A DNA stretch of 64,000 nt, from contig NZ_LT828648.1 in NCBI RefSeq assembly GCF_900169565.1, forward strand, positions 3,136,501 to 3,200,500, given 5' to 3'. Below, piece after piece: positions 35,213 to 45,278 of this stretch. A program made the position numbers and the translations under genes. The notes under the pieces are model-generated. The model was not told where the DNA came from, did no database searches, and saw only the letters and a program-made list of their open reading frames with translations. The stretch is from Nitrospira japonica. Lineage in GTDB: Bacteria; Nitrospirota; Nitrospiria; Nitrospirales; Nitrospiraceae. Numbering within the stretch: position 1 is the first letter of the stretch; each line of letters begins with the position of its first letter.

Positions 35213-35416
35213 TCACTGGACGCGCAGCGTCGTCGCCAGGCCCAGACTGTTCCGACTGAATTTGATACGACCGGTGCGACCCAGCCTATCGACTTCATGA
35301 AACACTTCGAACCAGCTCAATTCCGGCAGGCTGCGGATCAAATGGCCGAGCGCACAATCCGGATGGGCCTTTACCGCTTGGAGAATCTGATCGGCAGCAG
35401 TGTGTTGTTGATCCAT
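35213..35416 (-). CDS. 67-aa winged-helix-like small protein
   Basis: The segment DQILQAVKAHPDCALGHLIRSLPELSWFEVFHEVDRLGRTGRIKF has the helix-turn-helix and beta-wing layout of small winged-helix proteins. The prediction rests on pattern only. GAGGAGCTCC precedes the ATG at 35416; an open extension to 35620 lacks support. It may regulate a neighbour, but no target is evident. Confidence 0.55.
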   Translation of the reverse strand: MDQQHTAADQILQAVKAHPDCALGHLIRSLPELSWFEVFHEVDRLGRTGRIKFSRNSLGLATTLRVQ

Positions 35417-35746
35417 ATCGGAGCTCCTCACCATGCACCATGACACGTTGTCGCCAACGACCACCTTAGAGTTGTGCAAATCGCAGTCCTGGCATGGGCC
35501 GCGAGAGCCCCACATAAGTTCCTGTAAATGTTTAGATTTTGCCTGACGATTTGGAGGCAGATTCCAGACCGAATGCCGCACGGCATTTTCGCTCATGCTC
35601 AACTGAGCGAAATCGCTCAAACTCGAGATTGGAATTCAGTATCCGGAGAGATGAAAAAGGCCGATCAACCTCACATGAGAGGGCGCCGGAGCCCCCTCAT
35701 GATGAAGGCGAATGGACATCGGTGTGAAGACGGGCAGGCCCGTCGA
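35417..35746. other. 330-bp region without a clear gene
   Basis: Between two reverse-strand genes. The open frame that extends the 67-aa protein upstream has a CPxxC-like 'CQDCDLH' but no ribosome-binding site. A hairpin at 35729-35744 lies behind the next gene. Nothing else supported. Confidence 0.4.
35729..35744 (-). terminator. Weak terminator behind the 129-aa gene
   Basis: GACGGGC and GCCCGTC pair (7 bp with a 2-nt centre, so about 5 effective bp), two bases past the stop at 35747-35749 on the reverse strand, followed by TTCAC. No real T-run. Confidence 0.3.
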
Positions 35747-36136
35747 TCAGATACTCGGCGGATCTTCCTTGTCCTCGCCCGTCAACATCGTCACCTCCTT
35801 CGCCTCCATCTCAGCCATCTCGGTTAACATGCTCTGCAGGGCCTGACGGCGCTGCTGCACCGCCGTCTTTGGAAGGTCCTTCGCCATGGGCTCCTGTGCC
35901 GATTCCGGCAGGTTCACCAATGCTTCCGCCTCGGCAAGCGTTGCATACTTGTAGGTTTCGACGTAGCGATGATCTGCGCCGTAGAGCCGGACGAGTACCG
36001 CTTCCGCTTCATCATCGAACCGCTCCAGATCAGGCCGCACCGGAGACCGATGGTCCAAGGTTTCCAGTTTCTCGATCAGTGCCTGGAGTTCCTCACTGCG
36101 CATCCGCGGGGCAAACGACGCATTGGTATTGGGCAT
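35747..36136 (-). CDS. 129-aa acidic helical protein, unknown
   Basis: An acidic, Glu/Leu-rich protein predicted as mostly helical (ELQALIEKLETLDHRSPVRPDLERFDDEAEAVLVRLYG). No signal peptide or membrane segment is seen, so it is cytoplasmic. The family is not recognised. The strong site AGGAGGACGTTC precedes the ATG. Confidence 0.65.
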   Translation of the reverse strand: MPNTNASFAPRMRSEELQALIEKLETLDHRSPVRPDLERFDDEAEAVLVRLYGADHRYVETYKYATLAEAEALVNLPESAQEPMAKDLPKTAVQQRRQALQSMLTEMAEMEAKEVTMLTGEDKEDPPSI

Positions 36137-36314
36137 GAACGTCCTCCTATTGGAAAGTGAATGAGTCCAGCTTCACGCAATTACCGCCGTCGGAACACTA
36201 GGGGAATCCCCACGTCCTTCCTTCACCGAACCGAACCTTGTAAGATGAACTCGTCGCCCGTCCGACAAGGGCGGACGATGATCGTATTCAACCATTCAGC
36301 GACATGGGGGATTC

Positions 36315-36722
36315 ATGACCGTCATGCACTGGGCAATCGGCTTCGCCTTATCCGTCTTCTTGTGGACCGGATCCGCGTTCGCGGCGGACCCGGCTGATGT
36401 GGAGAAATTTGTCAAAGCCCGCATCGAAATCGGAGAGATGATGACCAACTATTTTTCAGGTGGAGGCAGCAACGGGACAGGGCAACCGCCTTCGCCGGAG
36501 CGGATGCAGGACATGCGGGCCGACATCAATACGAAGCTCGGCAAGGTTCTGGCGAAATATGATTTGACCGTCGAAGAGTATCGCGCGCGCAGCAAGGAAG
36601 TCTTCGCCGATGAAGCCGGCGTGAAAAGCTTTCTCGAGGCCAATCCCGACCTGAAACAACGGTATGACGCCCTGCCGCTCGACCGAATGGGACGAAGCGG
36701 GGGATCGGGAAGGGGTTACTGA
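36315..36722 (+). CDS. 135-aa exported protein, unknown
   Basis: A signal peptide (MHWAIGFALSVFLWTGSAFA) is cleaved after about residue 23. The mature domain is helical and charged ('VEKFVKARIEIGEMMTNYF' and 'KYDLTVEEYRARSKEVFADE'), resembling small periplasmic helical proteins of the DUF4168 type; this is a loose similarity. Its stop abuts the GTG of the Kelch gene, so the two are one operon. Confidence 0.65.
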   Translation: MTVMHWAIGFALSVFLWTGSAFAADPADVEKFVKARIEIGEMMTNYFSGGGSNGTGQPPSPERMQDMRADINTKLGKVLAKYDLTVEEYRARSKEVFADEAGVKSFLEANPDLKQRYDALPLDRMGRSGGSGRGY

Positions 36723-37727
36723 GTGCGATCGAGAATCGCTTGGATGCTCCATGGCCTCCTCTTGGTCTGCCTTCTCCCGCAGCCGTCCGGCGCGGAGCCG
36801 ACGAAGCCTGATCCCGGTCAAGGTGCCTGGCGGACCGCGAGGCCGGCTTCGCTGCAACGGACCGAAGCCGTCGCCGTCACGGTCAACGGCAAGATTTACG
36901 TCGTGGGAGGATTCGAACCGCCCGGCGTAGGCACGGCGACGAAATTAGCCATTACGCCGGCACTCGAGGAATACGATCCCGCATCGGATCGGTGGACGGC
37001 TAGAGCCTCCATGCCGATGGGATTGCATCACACCGGCATCGGAGCCGTGGGCGGTCTCGTTTACGTGATCGGGGGCTATAAGCAATCCGGCCTGAGCATC
37101 TGGCAACCGGTGGCCTCGGTTTATGCGTACGATCCGGCTGCGGACAAGTGGACCGAGCGTGCCCCGATGCCGACCGCTCGCGGGGCCTTGGCCGTGGCGG
37201 AGCTCGACGGAATGCTCTACGCGATCGGGGGATTCGGCGAGAAGGGGAATAGCCCGGCGGTGGAAATCTATGATCCGGCCCATGATCGATGGATGCCGAG
37301 GACGCCGCTGCCGACCCCTCGCGACCATCTCGCCGTCGTGGCCCTCAACCGGAAGATCTATGCGATCGGTGGCCGTCTGAACGGCGACTACCAACGGAAC
37401 CTCGCCGTCACCGAGGTCTATGATCCCGCCGTGGATCGTTGGGAATCGGCCCCGCCGCTGCCGACTGCTCGTAGCGGCATTGCTGCAGTGTCACTCGGAA
37501 ACCGGCTCTATGTCTTCGGCGGCGAAGGTCCTGAAGGAACATTTCGCGAAAACGAAGCCTATGATCCGGCCCGGCATGAGTGGCAAAGGATGGCCCCGAT
37601 GCCGACCGGACGGCATGGCTTGGGGGCGGCATCGCTCCAGGGAGGAATTCATGTGATCGATGGAGGTCCGACTCCGGGCGGCTCCTTCAGTAACCTGCAT
37701 GAGATCTTCACGCCACCGTCCCGCTAA
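36723..37727 (+). CDS. Exported Kelch-repeat beta-propeller protein
   Basis: A 334-aa protein with a signal peptide (ending about PSGAEP, residue 25) and about six Kelch repeats. Motifs are of the form 'GKIYVVGGFEPPG', 'YAIGGFGEKGNSPAVEIYDPAHDRW' and 'YVFGGEGPEGTF'. Kelch propellers bind proteins or carbohydrates. The GTG start directly follows the previous stop (no gap), so the two genes are translationally coupled; their products may work together in the periplasm. Confidence 0.9.
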   Translation: MRSRIAWMLHGLLLVCLLPQPSGAEPTKPDPGQGAWRTARPASLQRTEAVAVTVNGKIYVVGGFEPPGVGTATKLAITPALEEYDPASDRWTARASMPMGLHHTGIGAVGGLVYVIGGYKQSGLSIWQPVASVYAYDPAADKWTERAPMPTARGALAVAELDGMLYAIGGFGEKGNSPAVEIYDPAHDRWMPRTPLPTPRDHLAVVALNRKIYAIGGRLNGDYQRNLAVTEVYDPAVDRWESAPPLPTARSGIAAVSLGNRLYVFGGEGPEGTFRENEAYDPARHEWQRMAPMPTGRHGLGAASLQGGIHVIDGGPTPGGSFSNLHEIFTPPSR

Positions 37728-37977
37728 GTTCGTCTCATTGAATCTAAATAGATCCGAGCTGAATCCAAATACTCTCGCCCCTTGCACCTTTCGACATACT
37801 CAGGCACCTCATCTTTCTGAGAATCCCGGTGTTATTTCGCTGCCTTCACAAGGAAATGTCCGCTTTGAGCATAGGGCATTGGAGTTGCACTCTTTCTGTT
37901 ACCACAACACCTGAGGTGTGCGTTCCTCAGTGAGCCGTCCCAGCATCAAGCGAGGCCGACCGGTAAGGTGACGTCCC

Positions 37978-38604
37978 ATGTTCCATGACTCGTTCCTGCG
38001 GCATTCTGGAAATGGCCGGCCCTGTCCCCACTGTTCCTCGACCAAAACGAACGAGATCAGCCAATACCTGCTCGGATGCTCGCATTTGGCGCTGCAGCGC
38101 TGTGGACAGCTGCTGCTGAAGGCCGCCGCCCGCTTCGACGGAGGAGAGGAGGAGGCGGCCTTGGAACAGGCGATCCATTCGCGCGAGGAATTGGACCGGT
38201 CCCGCTATCTGGAAGATCAATGGAGGGTCGGCCTGAGCGGCACCTCCATCTCGGTGACGGACATCGAAACTCACTTGAAAGAACATTTGGAGAAGCAGGA
38301 GTGCAACCGAGGGGTGACACAACCTCCACGAGGCGCCGCGGCGATCTACACGTCGGCACCGGATAGGCGGACCGGCTCTCACGATACCGACGAGAACGAC
38401 CGGTCGCAGAGAAGGGAAGCCATCCGTCAATACATGCTCGACGTGATCGGCATCTACACCTACCGCTGGGACCGGTTGCAGAGCTTCGACCTGTTGAACC
38501 TTTCCGATCCTGAGCTCGCCCATGCCTATATGCGTCTGAGCGACCGTCTGACCCTGCCGGCGCCTCCCGACATGACCGTCCCCAGACGGGCAAGCACGTT
38601 CTGA
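37978..38604 (+). CDS. 208-aa cytoplasmic protein, CxxC, unknown
   Basis: A CPHC motif (GRPCPHCSSTKTNE) near residue 18 and later Cys at about 34 and 42 suggest a possible metal site. The rest is helical and charged, with a polar linker near residues 115-140. No family recognised. Convergent with the cis/trans isomerase gene, eight bases apart. Confidence 0.6.
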   Translation: MFHDSFLRHSGNGRPCPHCSSTKTNEISQYLLGCSHLALQRCGQLLLKAAARFDGGEEEAALEQAIHSREELDRSRYLEDQWRVGLSGTSISVTDIETHLKEHLEKQECNRGVTQPPRGAAAIYTSAPDRRTGSHDTDENDRSQRREAIRQYMLDVIGIYTYRWDRLQSFDLLNLSDPELAHAYMRLSDRLTLPAPPDMTVPRRASTF

Positions 38605-38611
38605 GGGAATC

Positions 38612-40954
38612 TTAGCGGTTTTCCAGCCTGTTATAGTCCAGCGACCCCGCCTCGATGGGGTCGATGCGGCGATAGGTTTCGTGGACGGCGTCGCTGTGCC
38701 GCCAGAAATCCCGGCTGGTACGGCGCAACCCAAAATGTGCCGTAAGTGTGCGGTAGTCATCTTCGTTTCTCAGCGAGGCGACCATGGCGATGAATTCCGG
38801 AAGATCCTGTTTGTTCACCCGGTAGAAGGCGTTGGGATAGGCACCGATGAGTCCTCTCGCCACCGTGACTCCGTCTTCATCCGGGAGGCGGCGAGAGGCC
38901 TCGTTGAACAGCGAGGCGATGTTACTGAATCCGTTATCGTGCAACAACGTGTAGAGCCGGTCTCCCTGACCTTCCCGGCCCGGTCCCTCCGTGACCGTCA
39001 ACAAGGCGACTTCCGGCATCCACTGCAGCACTCGTCCCTTGATCTTGGACAATCCCTGCAGCTGCTCCCGCACATCCGCATCCTGTTCTCCCGCCACGTC
39101 GTAGGCATGATTGAGTGCGCCACCGACATGCCGGGCGAGCATGTCGAAAAGTTCGTGCTTGGGTCGGTCCGTCCGGTACGGAATCCCGCTTTCCTTTTCG
39201 ACATTGATGCGGCGGCCCAAAACATACTCCTTCACCGAGTCGTGCGCATCCCGATACCAATAATCCCGTTCTCGCTCCCGGTCCTTGGCAGGCAACAGCA
39301 GCAGAAAATTCGACTCTCCCTCCATCCGGAGGAAATCCATGTACAGCCGCGTATCGAGCTGGTGGCCCGTAAAACCATACACGTCGAAGCCGGCGACGAG
39401 CAGATAATAAATCCGCTCGAACAAGTCGTAGGAGAGGAGCCAGGCCGTCTTCGGATCGTCGCCGACCAGACCCTGCACGACGGATGCGCTGTCGGCGTGG
39501 CGGAATACGGTGAGGGCGGCGTTTCGATTCCGGTCCCGGCCGTTCCAGATGAACGCCAAGCCGGCCGCCTCACCCTTGAGATCCAGCGATTCGAGATAGG
39601 CCTGTTTGGCCTTGAGAAATTCCTTCTGCATGCCGGAATACTTGATCCAAGAGATGGGCCCCCATCGTGCTCCTTCCGCGGTCGGCAGGTACAGATAGTC
39701 GCTCGTTTCCGCCAGATATTCGTCCTTGCCGTCGAGCGCGGCACTATCCGGATCGATGAAGAACATCCAGAACCGGTCGTCGATGACGTTGAGGGCGACC
39801 TGGCCGCGGCAGACCGGCCCTTTGATGAACTGCATGACGAAGGTCTGCGCGTCGTCCAACAGGAATTTGTAGCGAGAACGAACCGGCAGATCCCGGAAGG
39901 AGACGAAGGGATTTGAGGCGATCTTCGGCTCATAGCCGGGAAGCGCACGGACCTCGAAAGGCGCGTCGAGAAACAACTCGGTGAATCGTTGCTTCCGCGC
40001 CTGGCTCAGCGGATAAGGAATGTGCGTCTTGGCGAGGAGACCGGCGTGGACCGGTTCGAACCGGTAATAGACCCGCGGCGTCCCGGGATCGTCATACGGC
40101 CGGCGCGTCGCGATCCGGTCGATCGGCTGCCCCGGGGCCGTGCGCGACCGAACGAGGCGGAACCAGCGCCGGTCGGGGAGCCCGTCGAAATACAGATGGG
40201 TGATGTGCAGATGCTCATAGAGATAGCGGCTCATGAGGATCTGCTTCGGCGCGTCGCCGTTGAGAAACGCTTCCCATTCATCCACCTGCGCCTTGACCGA
40301 AGGCGGAAGGGAATCGGGCGCGTGATAGGGCGCGCCTTGCTGGATCCACCGAATGAGCGTGTAATATTCGTCGTCCGTCAGACCGGGCAGACCGTAGGGC
40401 ATGCCCCACTGGGGATATTTTTGCGCGTAGGCGTCGACTTCGGTTTCGGTAGGACATTGCTGGTCCCGATCGAGCGACAGATCGAAACTGTCCGGCAGAA
40501 TCGACTGGTCCGGCAAGGCGTGCGTCCGTTTGAGCGCCAACATGCGCGCGAAGACGCCGGCGCGCCGCGCCTCTTCGGTCGCCTTCTCGTCTTCCTGCAG
40601 GACGGGAAAGAACTTCTTGTCGCGCCAGGCCGCGACCGTGTCGGCATCCTCGAAGAGTCTGGTCGGCTGCGCCGTCAGAAGCCGGGTGGCATCGTAGACC
40701 GGTTTTTTATTGGCCCCGCGCGCCACACCCTCGTAGGCGGTCAGGTTCAACTGGCACGGTGCGTCGTAGCATCCATGGCAGACGATACAACGGCGTTCCA
40801 GTATCGGCTGCACATCCCGCCAGTAATCCACCGTCGCGATGCCCGCCGAGCTGGGAGGCGGCGGAGCCGGTACCGCAGCCTGCTTCGATGGAGCGGACCG
40901 GGCGCAGCCGATGACCGCCAGCAGCCCCAGCGCCCACAGCCACGTGCGCGCCAT
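38612..40954 (-). CDS. cti: Fatty acid cis/trans isomerase, haem-containing
   Basis: A 780-aa periplasmic enzyme that turns cis unsaturated fatty acids of the membrane to trans under solvent or heat stress, stiffening the membrane at once. The haem-binding motif CIVCHGCYDAPCQLNLTAYEG is near residue 60, as in the cytochrome c-type Cti of Pseudomonas, and the start carries a lipoprotein-like signal (LLAVIGCARS). Sequence 'KKPVYDATRLLTAQPTRLFEDA' matches the family. The start at 40954 is chosen to give a normal signal; a longer form from 41017 has no better site. No ribosome-binding site is evident. Confidence 0.9.
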   Translation of the reverse strand: MARTWLWALGLLAVIGCARSAPSKQAAVPAPPPPSSAGIATVDYWRDVQPILERRCIVCHGCYDAPCQLNLTAYEGVARGANKKPVYDATRLLTAQPTRLFEDADTVAAWRDKKFFPVLQEDEKATEEARRAGVFARMLALKRTHALPDQSILPDSFDLSLDRDQQCPTETEVDAYAQKYPQWGMPYGLPGLTDDEYYTLIRWIQQGAPYHAPDSLPPSVKAQVDEWEAFLNGDAPKQILMSRYLYEHLHITHLYFDGLPDRRWFRLVRSRTAPGQPIDRIATRRPYDDPGTPRVYYRFEPVHAGLLAKTHIPYPLSQARKQRFTELFLDAPFEVRALPGYEPKIASNPFVSFRDLPVRSRYKFLLDDAQTFVMQFIKGPVCRGQVALNVIDDRFWMFFIDPDSAALDGKDEYLAETSDYLYLPTAEGARWGPISWIKYSGMQKEFLKAKQAYLESLDLKGEAAGLAFIWNGRDRNRNAALTVFRHADSASVVQGLVGDDPKTAWLLSYDLFERIYYLLVAGFDVYGFTGHQLDTRLYMDFLRMEGESNFLLLLPAKDRERERDYWYRDAHDSVKEYVLGRRINVEKESGIPYRTDRPKHELFDMLARHVGGALNHAYDVAGEQDADVREQLQGLSKIKGRVLQWMPEVALLTVTEGPGREGQGDRLYTLLHDNGFSNIASLFNEASRRLPDEDGVTVARGLIGAYPNAFYRVNKQDLPEFIAMVASLRNEDDYRTLTAHFGLRRTSRDFWRHSDAVHETYRRIDPIEAGSLDYNRLENR

Positions 40955-41099
40955 GCGTGGAAATGCGTCAATCAACTTGGGCTCCCTTGGTTCCGCCCGT
41001 ACCGTCAGGCACACCACTGTAGCACAACGGGGCCAACAACGGACCGTGACCGAAGTCTCACGGTTGCGCGATGCGCGGCCCTCTTCGTACTATCCTCCT

Positions 41100-42644
41100 A
41101 TGGAATTCGGTGAACTGGTGGCGTTGGTCGCAGCGGTCCGGGCCACTCCCAAAAAGACGGAAAAGGTGACAAGGCTTGCAACCGGCCTTCGGCAGGTTCA
41201 AGGCAGAGAACTCGTCATCCTGGCCTCCTATCTGGCTGGAACCATCCCGCAGGGCCGTATCGGCGTGGGATGGAAGCTGATCGAAGCGGCCATGCCCCAG
41301 GAGGATCGCCCTCCAGATATGCCCTTGGGCCTGACCGACGTCGATCGAACGATGAACCTTCTTGCCTCGGACCAAGGCAGCGGATCGTTCGAACGCAGGA
41401 GGACGGAACTCCGCCGCCTCTTCGAGCGGGCCGTGCCGGAGGAACGCCGGTTTCTGGGCGAGTTGCTGATCGGGGAAATCCGCCAAGGCGCGCTGGAGGG
41501 CCTGTTGCTGGACGCGATCGCCAAGGCCGCCGACGTCTCGGCGCCGGCGGTTCGCGGCGCCATGATGTTCAGCGGAGACATCGGTGAGGTCGCACGCCTC
41601 GCGCTCGAGGAGGGGACGGCAGGGCTGGCTCGGATTGAATTCCAACTGTTGAATCCGATAGCGCCCATGCTGGCTAATGCCGCAGCCGACCCTGCTGAAG
41701 CGCTCGAGCGGCTCGGTGAGGCCTCGTTCGAGTACAAGCTGGACGGCGCACGCATACAAGTCCACAAGCAACATGAGACCATTCGCATCTTCACCAGACA
41801 GCTGCAGGACGTGACCAACCGGCTGCCGGAATTGATCCAATGGACAGCAGCGTTGCCGGTGCGTGAGTTCGTCCTGGAAGGGGAAGCAATCGCCCTGCGC
41901 CAGGACGGCAGGCCGCTGCCTTTCCAAGTGACCATGCGACGATTCGGGCGCGTCAACGATATCGAAGCGGCGAGGCGCGACATCCCGCTGTCCTGTTTTT
42001 TCTTCGACTGCCTTTACGTGGAAGGCCGGGGCTCGCTCCTGGCGAAATCCTATCGCGAACGGATGGAGGCCCTCGACGCGACGGTCCCGCCCACTTCATT
42101 GATCCCGCGGCTCGTCACCGGTGATCGCGGGGCCGCGGAAGAATTTCTTCGTCAGGCTCTCGATGCCGGCCACGAGGGTGTCATGGCCAAATCCCAAACG
42201 GCGCCTTACGTCGCAGGGCAGCGCGGATTTCACTGGCTGAAGATCAAGGAAGCCAAGACCCTCGATCTCGTCGTTCTGGCCGCCGAATGGGGCAACGGCC
42301 GCAGAACCGGCTTCCTCTCCAATCTCCATCTGGGTGCGCGTGATCCGGAAACCGGCCGCTTCATCATGCTGGGCAAGACGTTCAAGGGGATGACCGACGC
42401 GCTCCTCCGCTGGCAGACGGAACAGTTCCTGGCCCTCGAAGAGCGGCGTGACGGCATGACCGTCTACGTCAAACCGGCGCGCGTGGTCGAGATTGCCTTC
42501 AGCGATATCCAGGAATCGCCCCGATATCCCGGCGGGCTGGCCTTGCGCTTCGCGCGTGTCAAACGCTACAGACCGGACAAGACCCCGCAAGAAGCGGACA
42601 CGCTCCACACGGTGAAGGACCTGTTTCACAAGAGCCGGCAATAG
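41100..42644 (+). CDS. ATP-dependent DNA ligase (LigB-type)
   Basis: A 514-aa ligase of the archaeal/actinobacterial class. The adenylation lysine is in EYKLDGARIQVHK (K213), and further ligase motifs are FVLEGEAIAL, FFFDCLYVEG, GVMAKS and WLKIKEAK. The N-terminal DNA-binding domain (about residues 1-180) and C-terminal OB domain are present. It joins nicks with ATP, in addition to the NAD-dependent LigA that bacteria need. There is no Ku gene in the window. It is divergent from cti (ATGs 145 bp apart), and no ribosome-binding site is visible. Confidence 0.93.
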   Translation: MEFGELVALVAAVRATPKKTEKVTRLATGLRQVQGRELVILASYLAGTIPQGRIGVGWKLIEAAMPQEDRPPDMPLGLTDVDRTMNLLASDQGSGSFERRRTELRRLFERAVPEERRFLGELLIGEIRQGALEGLLLDAIAKAADVSAPAVRGAMMFSGDIGEVARLALEEGTAGLARIEFQLLNPIAPMLANAAADPAEALERLGEASFEYKLDGARIQVHKQHETIRIFTRQLQDVTNRLPELIQWTAALPVREFVLEGEAIALRQDGRPLPFQVTMRRFGRVNDIEAARRDIPLSCFFFDCLYVEGRGSLLAKSYRERMEALDATVPPTSLIPRLVTGDRGAAEEFLRQALDAGHEGVMAKSQTAPYVAGQRGFHWLKIKEAKTLDLVVLAAEWGNGRRTGFLSNLHLGARDPETGRFIMLGKTFKGMTDALLRWQTEQFLALEERRDGMTVYVKPARVVEIAFSDIQESPRYPGGLALRFARVKRYRPDKTPQEADTLHTVKDLFHKSRQ

Positions 42645-42696
42645 GCGCGGCCGGACATTGACAAGGCCCTCAGAGCCCGGGAGAATCACCCAGCCC

Positions 42697-43944
42697 GTGT
42701 CGTCGACACCGCTCAACATCCAAGCCGGCACCTCGATCCCCGCGGCCGACGCGGAGGAAGAACCCTCGTTTCCGTCCTACGACGGTCCCCCGTTTCTCTC
42801 TTACGGATTCCGGCCCTTCTTTCTCTCTGCCTCGCTGTTTGCCGGCCTGGCCGTGCCGATCTGGGTCCGGCTGTTTGCGGGAGCCGGCAGTGCGTCGTTT
42901 CTGTATCCGCCGCGGGACTGGCACGTGCATGAGATGCTCTTCGGCTTTCTTTCCGCCGTCATTGCGGGATTTCTGTTGACCGCGATCCCCAACTGGACCG
43001 GACGAGCACCGTTGCGAGGCATCCCCCTGCTGGCGCTCTGGCTCTTATGGTTGGCGGGCCGGCTCTGTCTGGCGGTACCCGCCGCTTCGCCGATCACGGT
43101 CGCCGCCCTCGATGCCTCGTTCCTCATCGTCCTAGCTTCGCTGCTCTGGCGGGAACTGTACGCGGTATCGGCCCGCGCGCAGATGCCCATCGCGGTCATG
43201 ATCACCCTCTATGCCGCGGCCAACCTCCTCTTTCACGCGGCGGCCCTGCGCGGCTTGTCGACCGATCTCCCTGAGCGGCTCGTGCTCGCCCTGATCATGC
43301 TCCTGTTGACGGTCATCGGCGGACGGCTCACGCCGAATTTGACCCGCGAGTTTCTGGCGCAGTCCGGTACGGCGCGCCTGCCGGCTGACTTTTCACGTCT
43401 CGACGTCGTAGCGATGTTGTCGGTGCTGATTGCCGCGGTGATCTGGATTGTCGGGCCGGACCTGCCGGCCGCAGGATGGGCGTTCATCGCGGCCGGTGTC
43501 ATGAATGTCGCGCGACTCCTGCGCTGGTACGGATGGGTGGCCTATAGGGAACCGCTGGTGTTGATTCTTCATATCGGATACGGATGGGTCGCGATCTCTC
43601 TGCTCGTACTCGGAGACACGGTACTCGGGGCAGGCATGCCGCAGGCCAATGCCCTCCATACGTTGACCACTGGCGCAGTCGGCGCCATGACCCTTGCCGT
43701 CATGACCCGGGCCAGCCTCGGACATACCGGACGGGCGAAGCGCGCCGGCGCTCTGACGGTCGTCATCTATCTGCTGGTCAACGTGGGTGCATTGCTGCGT
43801 ATTCTCGTCCCGCAGTCGGAATCGCCGACGGCGCTGACCCATACGATCCTCCAATTGTCCGCCGCGGCATGGAGCGGCGCATACCTCCTTTTTGCCGTGG
43901 CCTACGGGCCGTTGCTCGTCCGCCGTTCGCTGGATGAACCGTGA
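42697..43944 (+). CDS. NnrS family haem-copper membrane protein
   Basis: A 415-aa protein with about 12 membrane helices. The signature HVHEMLFGFLSAVIAGFLLTAIPNW is that of NnrS, a family tied to nitrosative stress and denitrification, which binds haem and copper. It probably protects the cell from NO-derived damage. The GTG at 42697 is tentative, and a TTG at 42658 is in frame. It lies 52 bases after the ligase stop. Confidence 0.88.
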   Translation: MSSTPLNIQAGTSIPAADAEEEPSFPSYDGPPFLSYGFRPFFLSASLFAGLAVPIWVRLFAGAGSASFLYPPRDWHVHEMLFGFLSAVIAGFLLTAIPNWTGRAPLRGIPLLALWLLWLAGRLCLAVPAASPITVAALDASFLIVLASLLWRELYAVSARAQMPIAVMITLYAAANLLFHAAALRGLSTDLPERLVLALIMLLLTVIGGRLTPNLTREFLAQSGTARLPADFSRLDVVAMLSVLIAAVIWIVGPDLPAAGWAFIAAGVMNVARLLRWYGWVAYREPLVLILHIGYGWVAISLLVLGDTVLGAGMPQANALHTLTTGAVGAMTLAVMTRASLGHTGRAKRAGALTVVIYLLVNVGALLRILVPQSESPTALTHTILQLSAAAWSGAYLLFAVAYGPLLVRRSLDEP

Positions 43945-44060
43945 AAAATGGGCTTTTCAGTCGCGGTCCGGCGGACATATACTTTGAGAATAGGCCGGAC
44001 GCATGTACGGGAATACGATAGTCCTCAGAAGCTGTCGGAATCAGAGAAAGCGAGGCTGTG

Positions 44061-44534
44061 ATGAAGCGTGTGTCATTCCTCCTGTTCTTCCTGTGCTTTG
44101 GACTGCCGGCCTGGGCCGAAAACTCGGCATGGACCGGCACCTGGGTGCTCCGGGAACTTCAACCGGGCGGCCAACTCACCATGAAGATCGAAGAAACGAA
44201 TGCCGGCTGGAAGATGACCTACAAAGTCGTTGGGCCCGGGGCGCCCGGGGCGAGTGACACGACCATCGTCACCATGCTTGACGGCAAGGATGTACCGGTC
44301 CTGATCGACGGCAAAGCCTCAAAGCAGACGATGGGCATCAGCAAGGTGGACGGCCACCACACCGTCAATATCATCAAGTTCGGGGGGAAAGAGATCGGTG
44401 TGTCCAAAGCGGAGCTTTCCGCCGATGGAAAACTGATCAGGGTAGAAACCGACTATCCGGAATCGAACCCCGGCGCTCCGGCCGGTAAACAGATTCAGTT
44501 CTGGGATCGCAAAGAGCGAACGTCTTCTCCCTAG
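44061..44534 (+). CDS. 157-aa exported protein, unknown
   Basis: A signal peptide (MKRVSFLLFFLCFGLPAWA, cut after about residue 19) precedes a beta-rich domain ('WTGTWVLRELQPGGQLTMKIEET' and 'VDGHHTVNIIKFGGKEIGVSKAEL'), perhaps a lipocalin-like fold. The ATG at 44061 follows GAGG. No family recognised. Confidence 0.65.
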   Translation: MKRVSFLLFFLCFGLPAWAENSAWTGTWVLRELQPGGQLTMKIEETNAGWKMTYKVVGPGAPGASDTTIVTMLDGKDVPVLIDGKASKQTMGISKVDGHHTVNIIKFGGKEIGVSKAELSADGKLIRVETDYPESNPGAPAGKQIQFWDRKERTSSP

Positions 44535-44619
44535 AAACGTCGGCGGGCTTCATCATCGCTTGGACGGACAAAGATCGGCCGTACGGTATTGAGGCTGGTC
44601 TTGCTATATCGAGTAGCGC

Positions 44620-44955
44620 TCAGCGACGGTAGATTTCCAGCTCGTTGTCCACGCTCGTGACCCCCGTCACCTGCGATGCCACCTTTCCCGCCTGCATCCG
44701 TTGATCCAGAGTCTCGACCGTGCCCCGTAAATGGACGATGCCGTTCTTGGTTTCGACTTCCACCCTAGCAGGATCGACGACCTTCTCGTAGGCCAGCCTG
44801 GACTCGATGGCGACGGTGATCTCTCCGTCGTCGAAATAGCGGTCGGCGGTCGGTCGAAAGGGATCGCAGGCGGCGAGCGTGGCCAGGATACCACCCGCCA
44901 TCGTCACCGTGACCAGCCGGATCGTCCGACTTGGCTTCCTGTCGTGGAGTGCCAT
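44620..44955 (-). CDS. BON-domain lipoprotein
   Basis: A 111-aa protein with a lipobox (LATLAAC, Cys about residue 30) and a single BON domain ('AIESRLAYEKVVDPARVEVETKNGIVHLRGTVETLDQRMQ'). BON domains bind membranes in periplasmic stress proteins such as OsmY. GAGGTGCGCAC precedes the ATG. Confidence 0.88.
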   Translation of the reverse strand: MALHDRKPSRTIRLVTVTMAGGILATLAACDPFRPTADRYFDDGEITVAIESRLAYEKVVDPARVEVETKNGIVHLRGTVETLDQRMQAGKVASQVTGVTSVDNELEIYRR

Positions 44956-45278
44956 GTGCGCACCTCATCTTCAGGTGACGCCCACCACATGCTCCCCGCT
45001 GTTTATGATATCACCCCCCGCATAGTCGATGCCGAGCTCACGCCGGTATCATCCATCCCAATAAAAGGTCACGATCCAAAGATTTCCAATCGGTTGCAGA
45101 TGCTGCTACGGGCGAAAGGTCCGGGCAAGCCCGCAGACGATTCAACCTGGCAGGGATGGACTGTCCGTAATCAGACGAATTGTCCGTCCATCAGGCACGT
45201 GTGTTTTCTTGACTGATGAAAGGGGTAGGGTACCTTAAGGATGGCGATCGACAGGTTCAATGCGGCAACGAGGCCTCA
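44956..45278. other. 323-bp divergent intergenic region
   Basis: Between the BON gene and the DUF3015 gene. Open frames here are short and lack ribosome-binding sites. No strong hairpin or repeat seen; it should hold two divergent promoters. Confidence 0.4.
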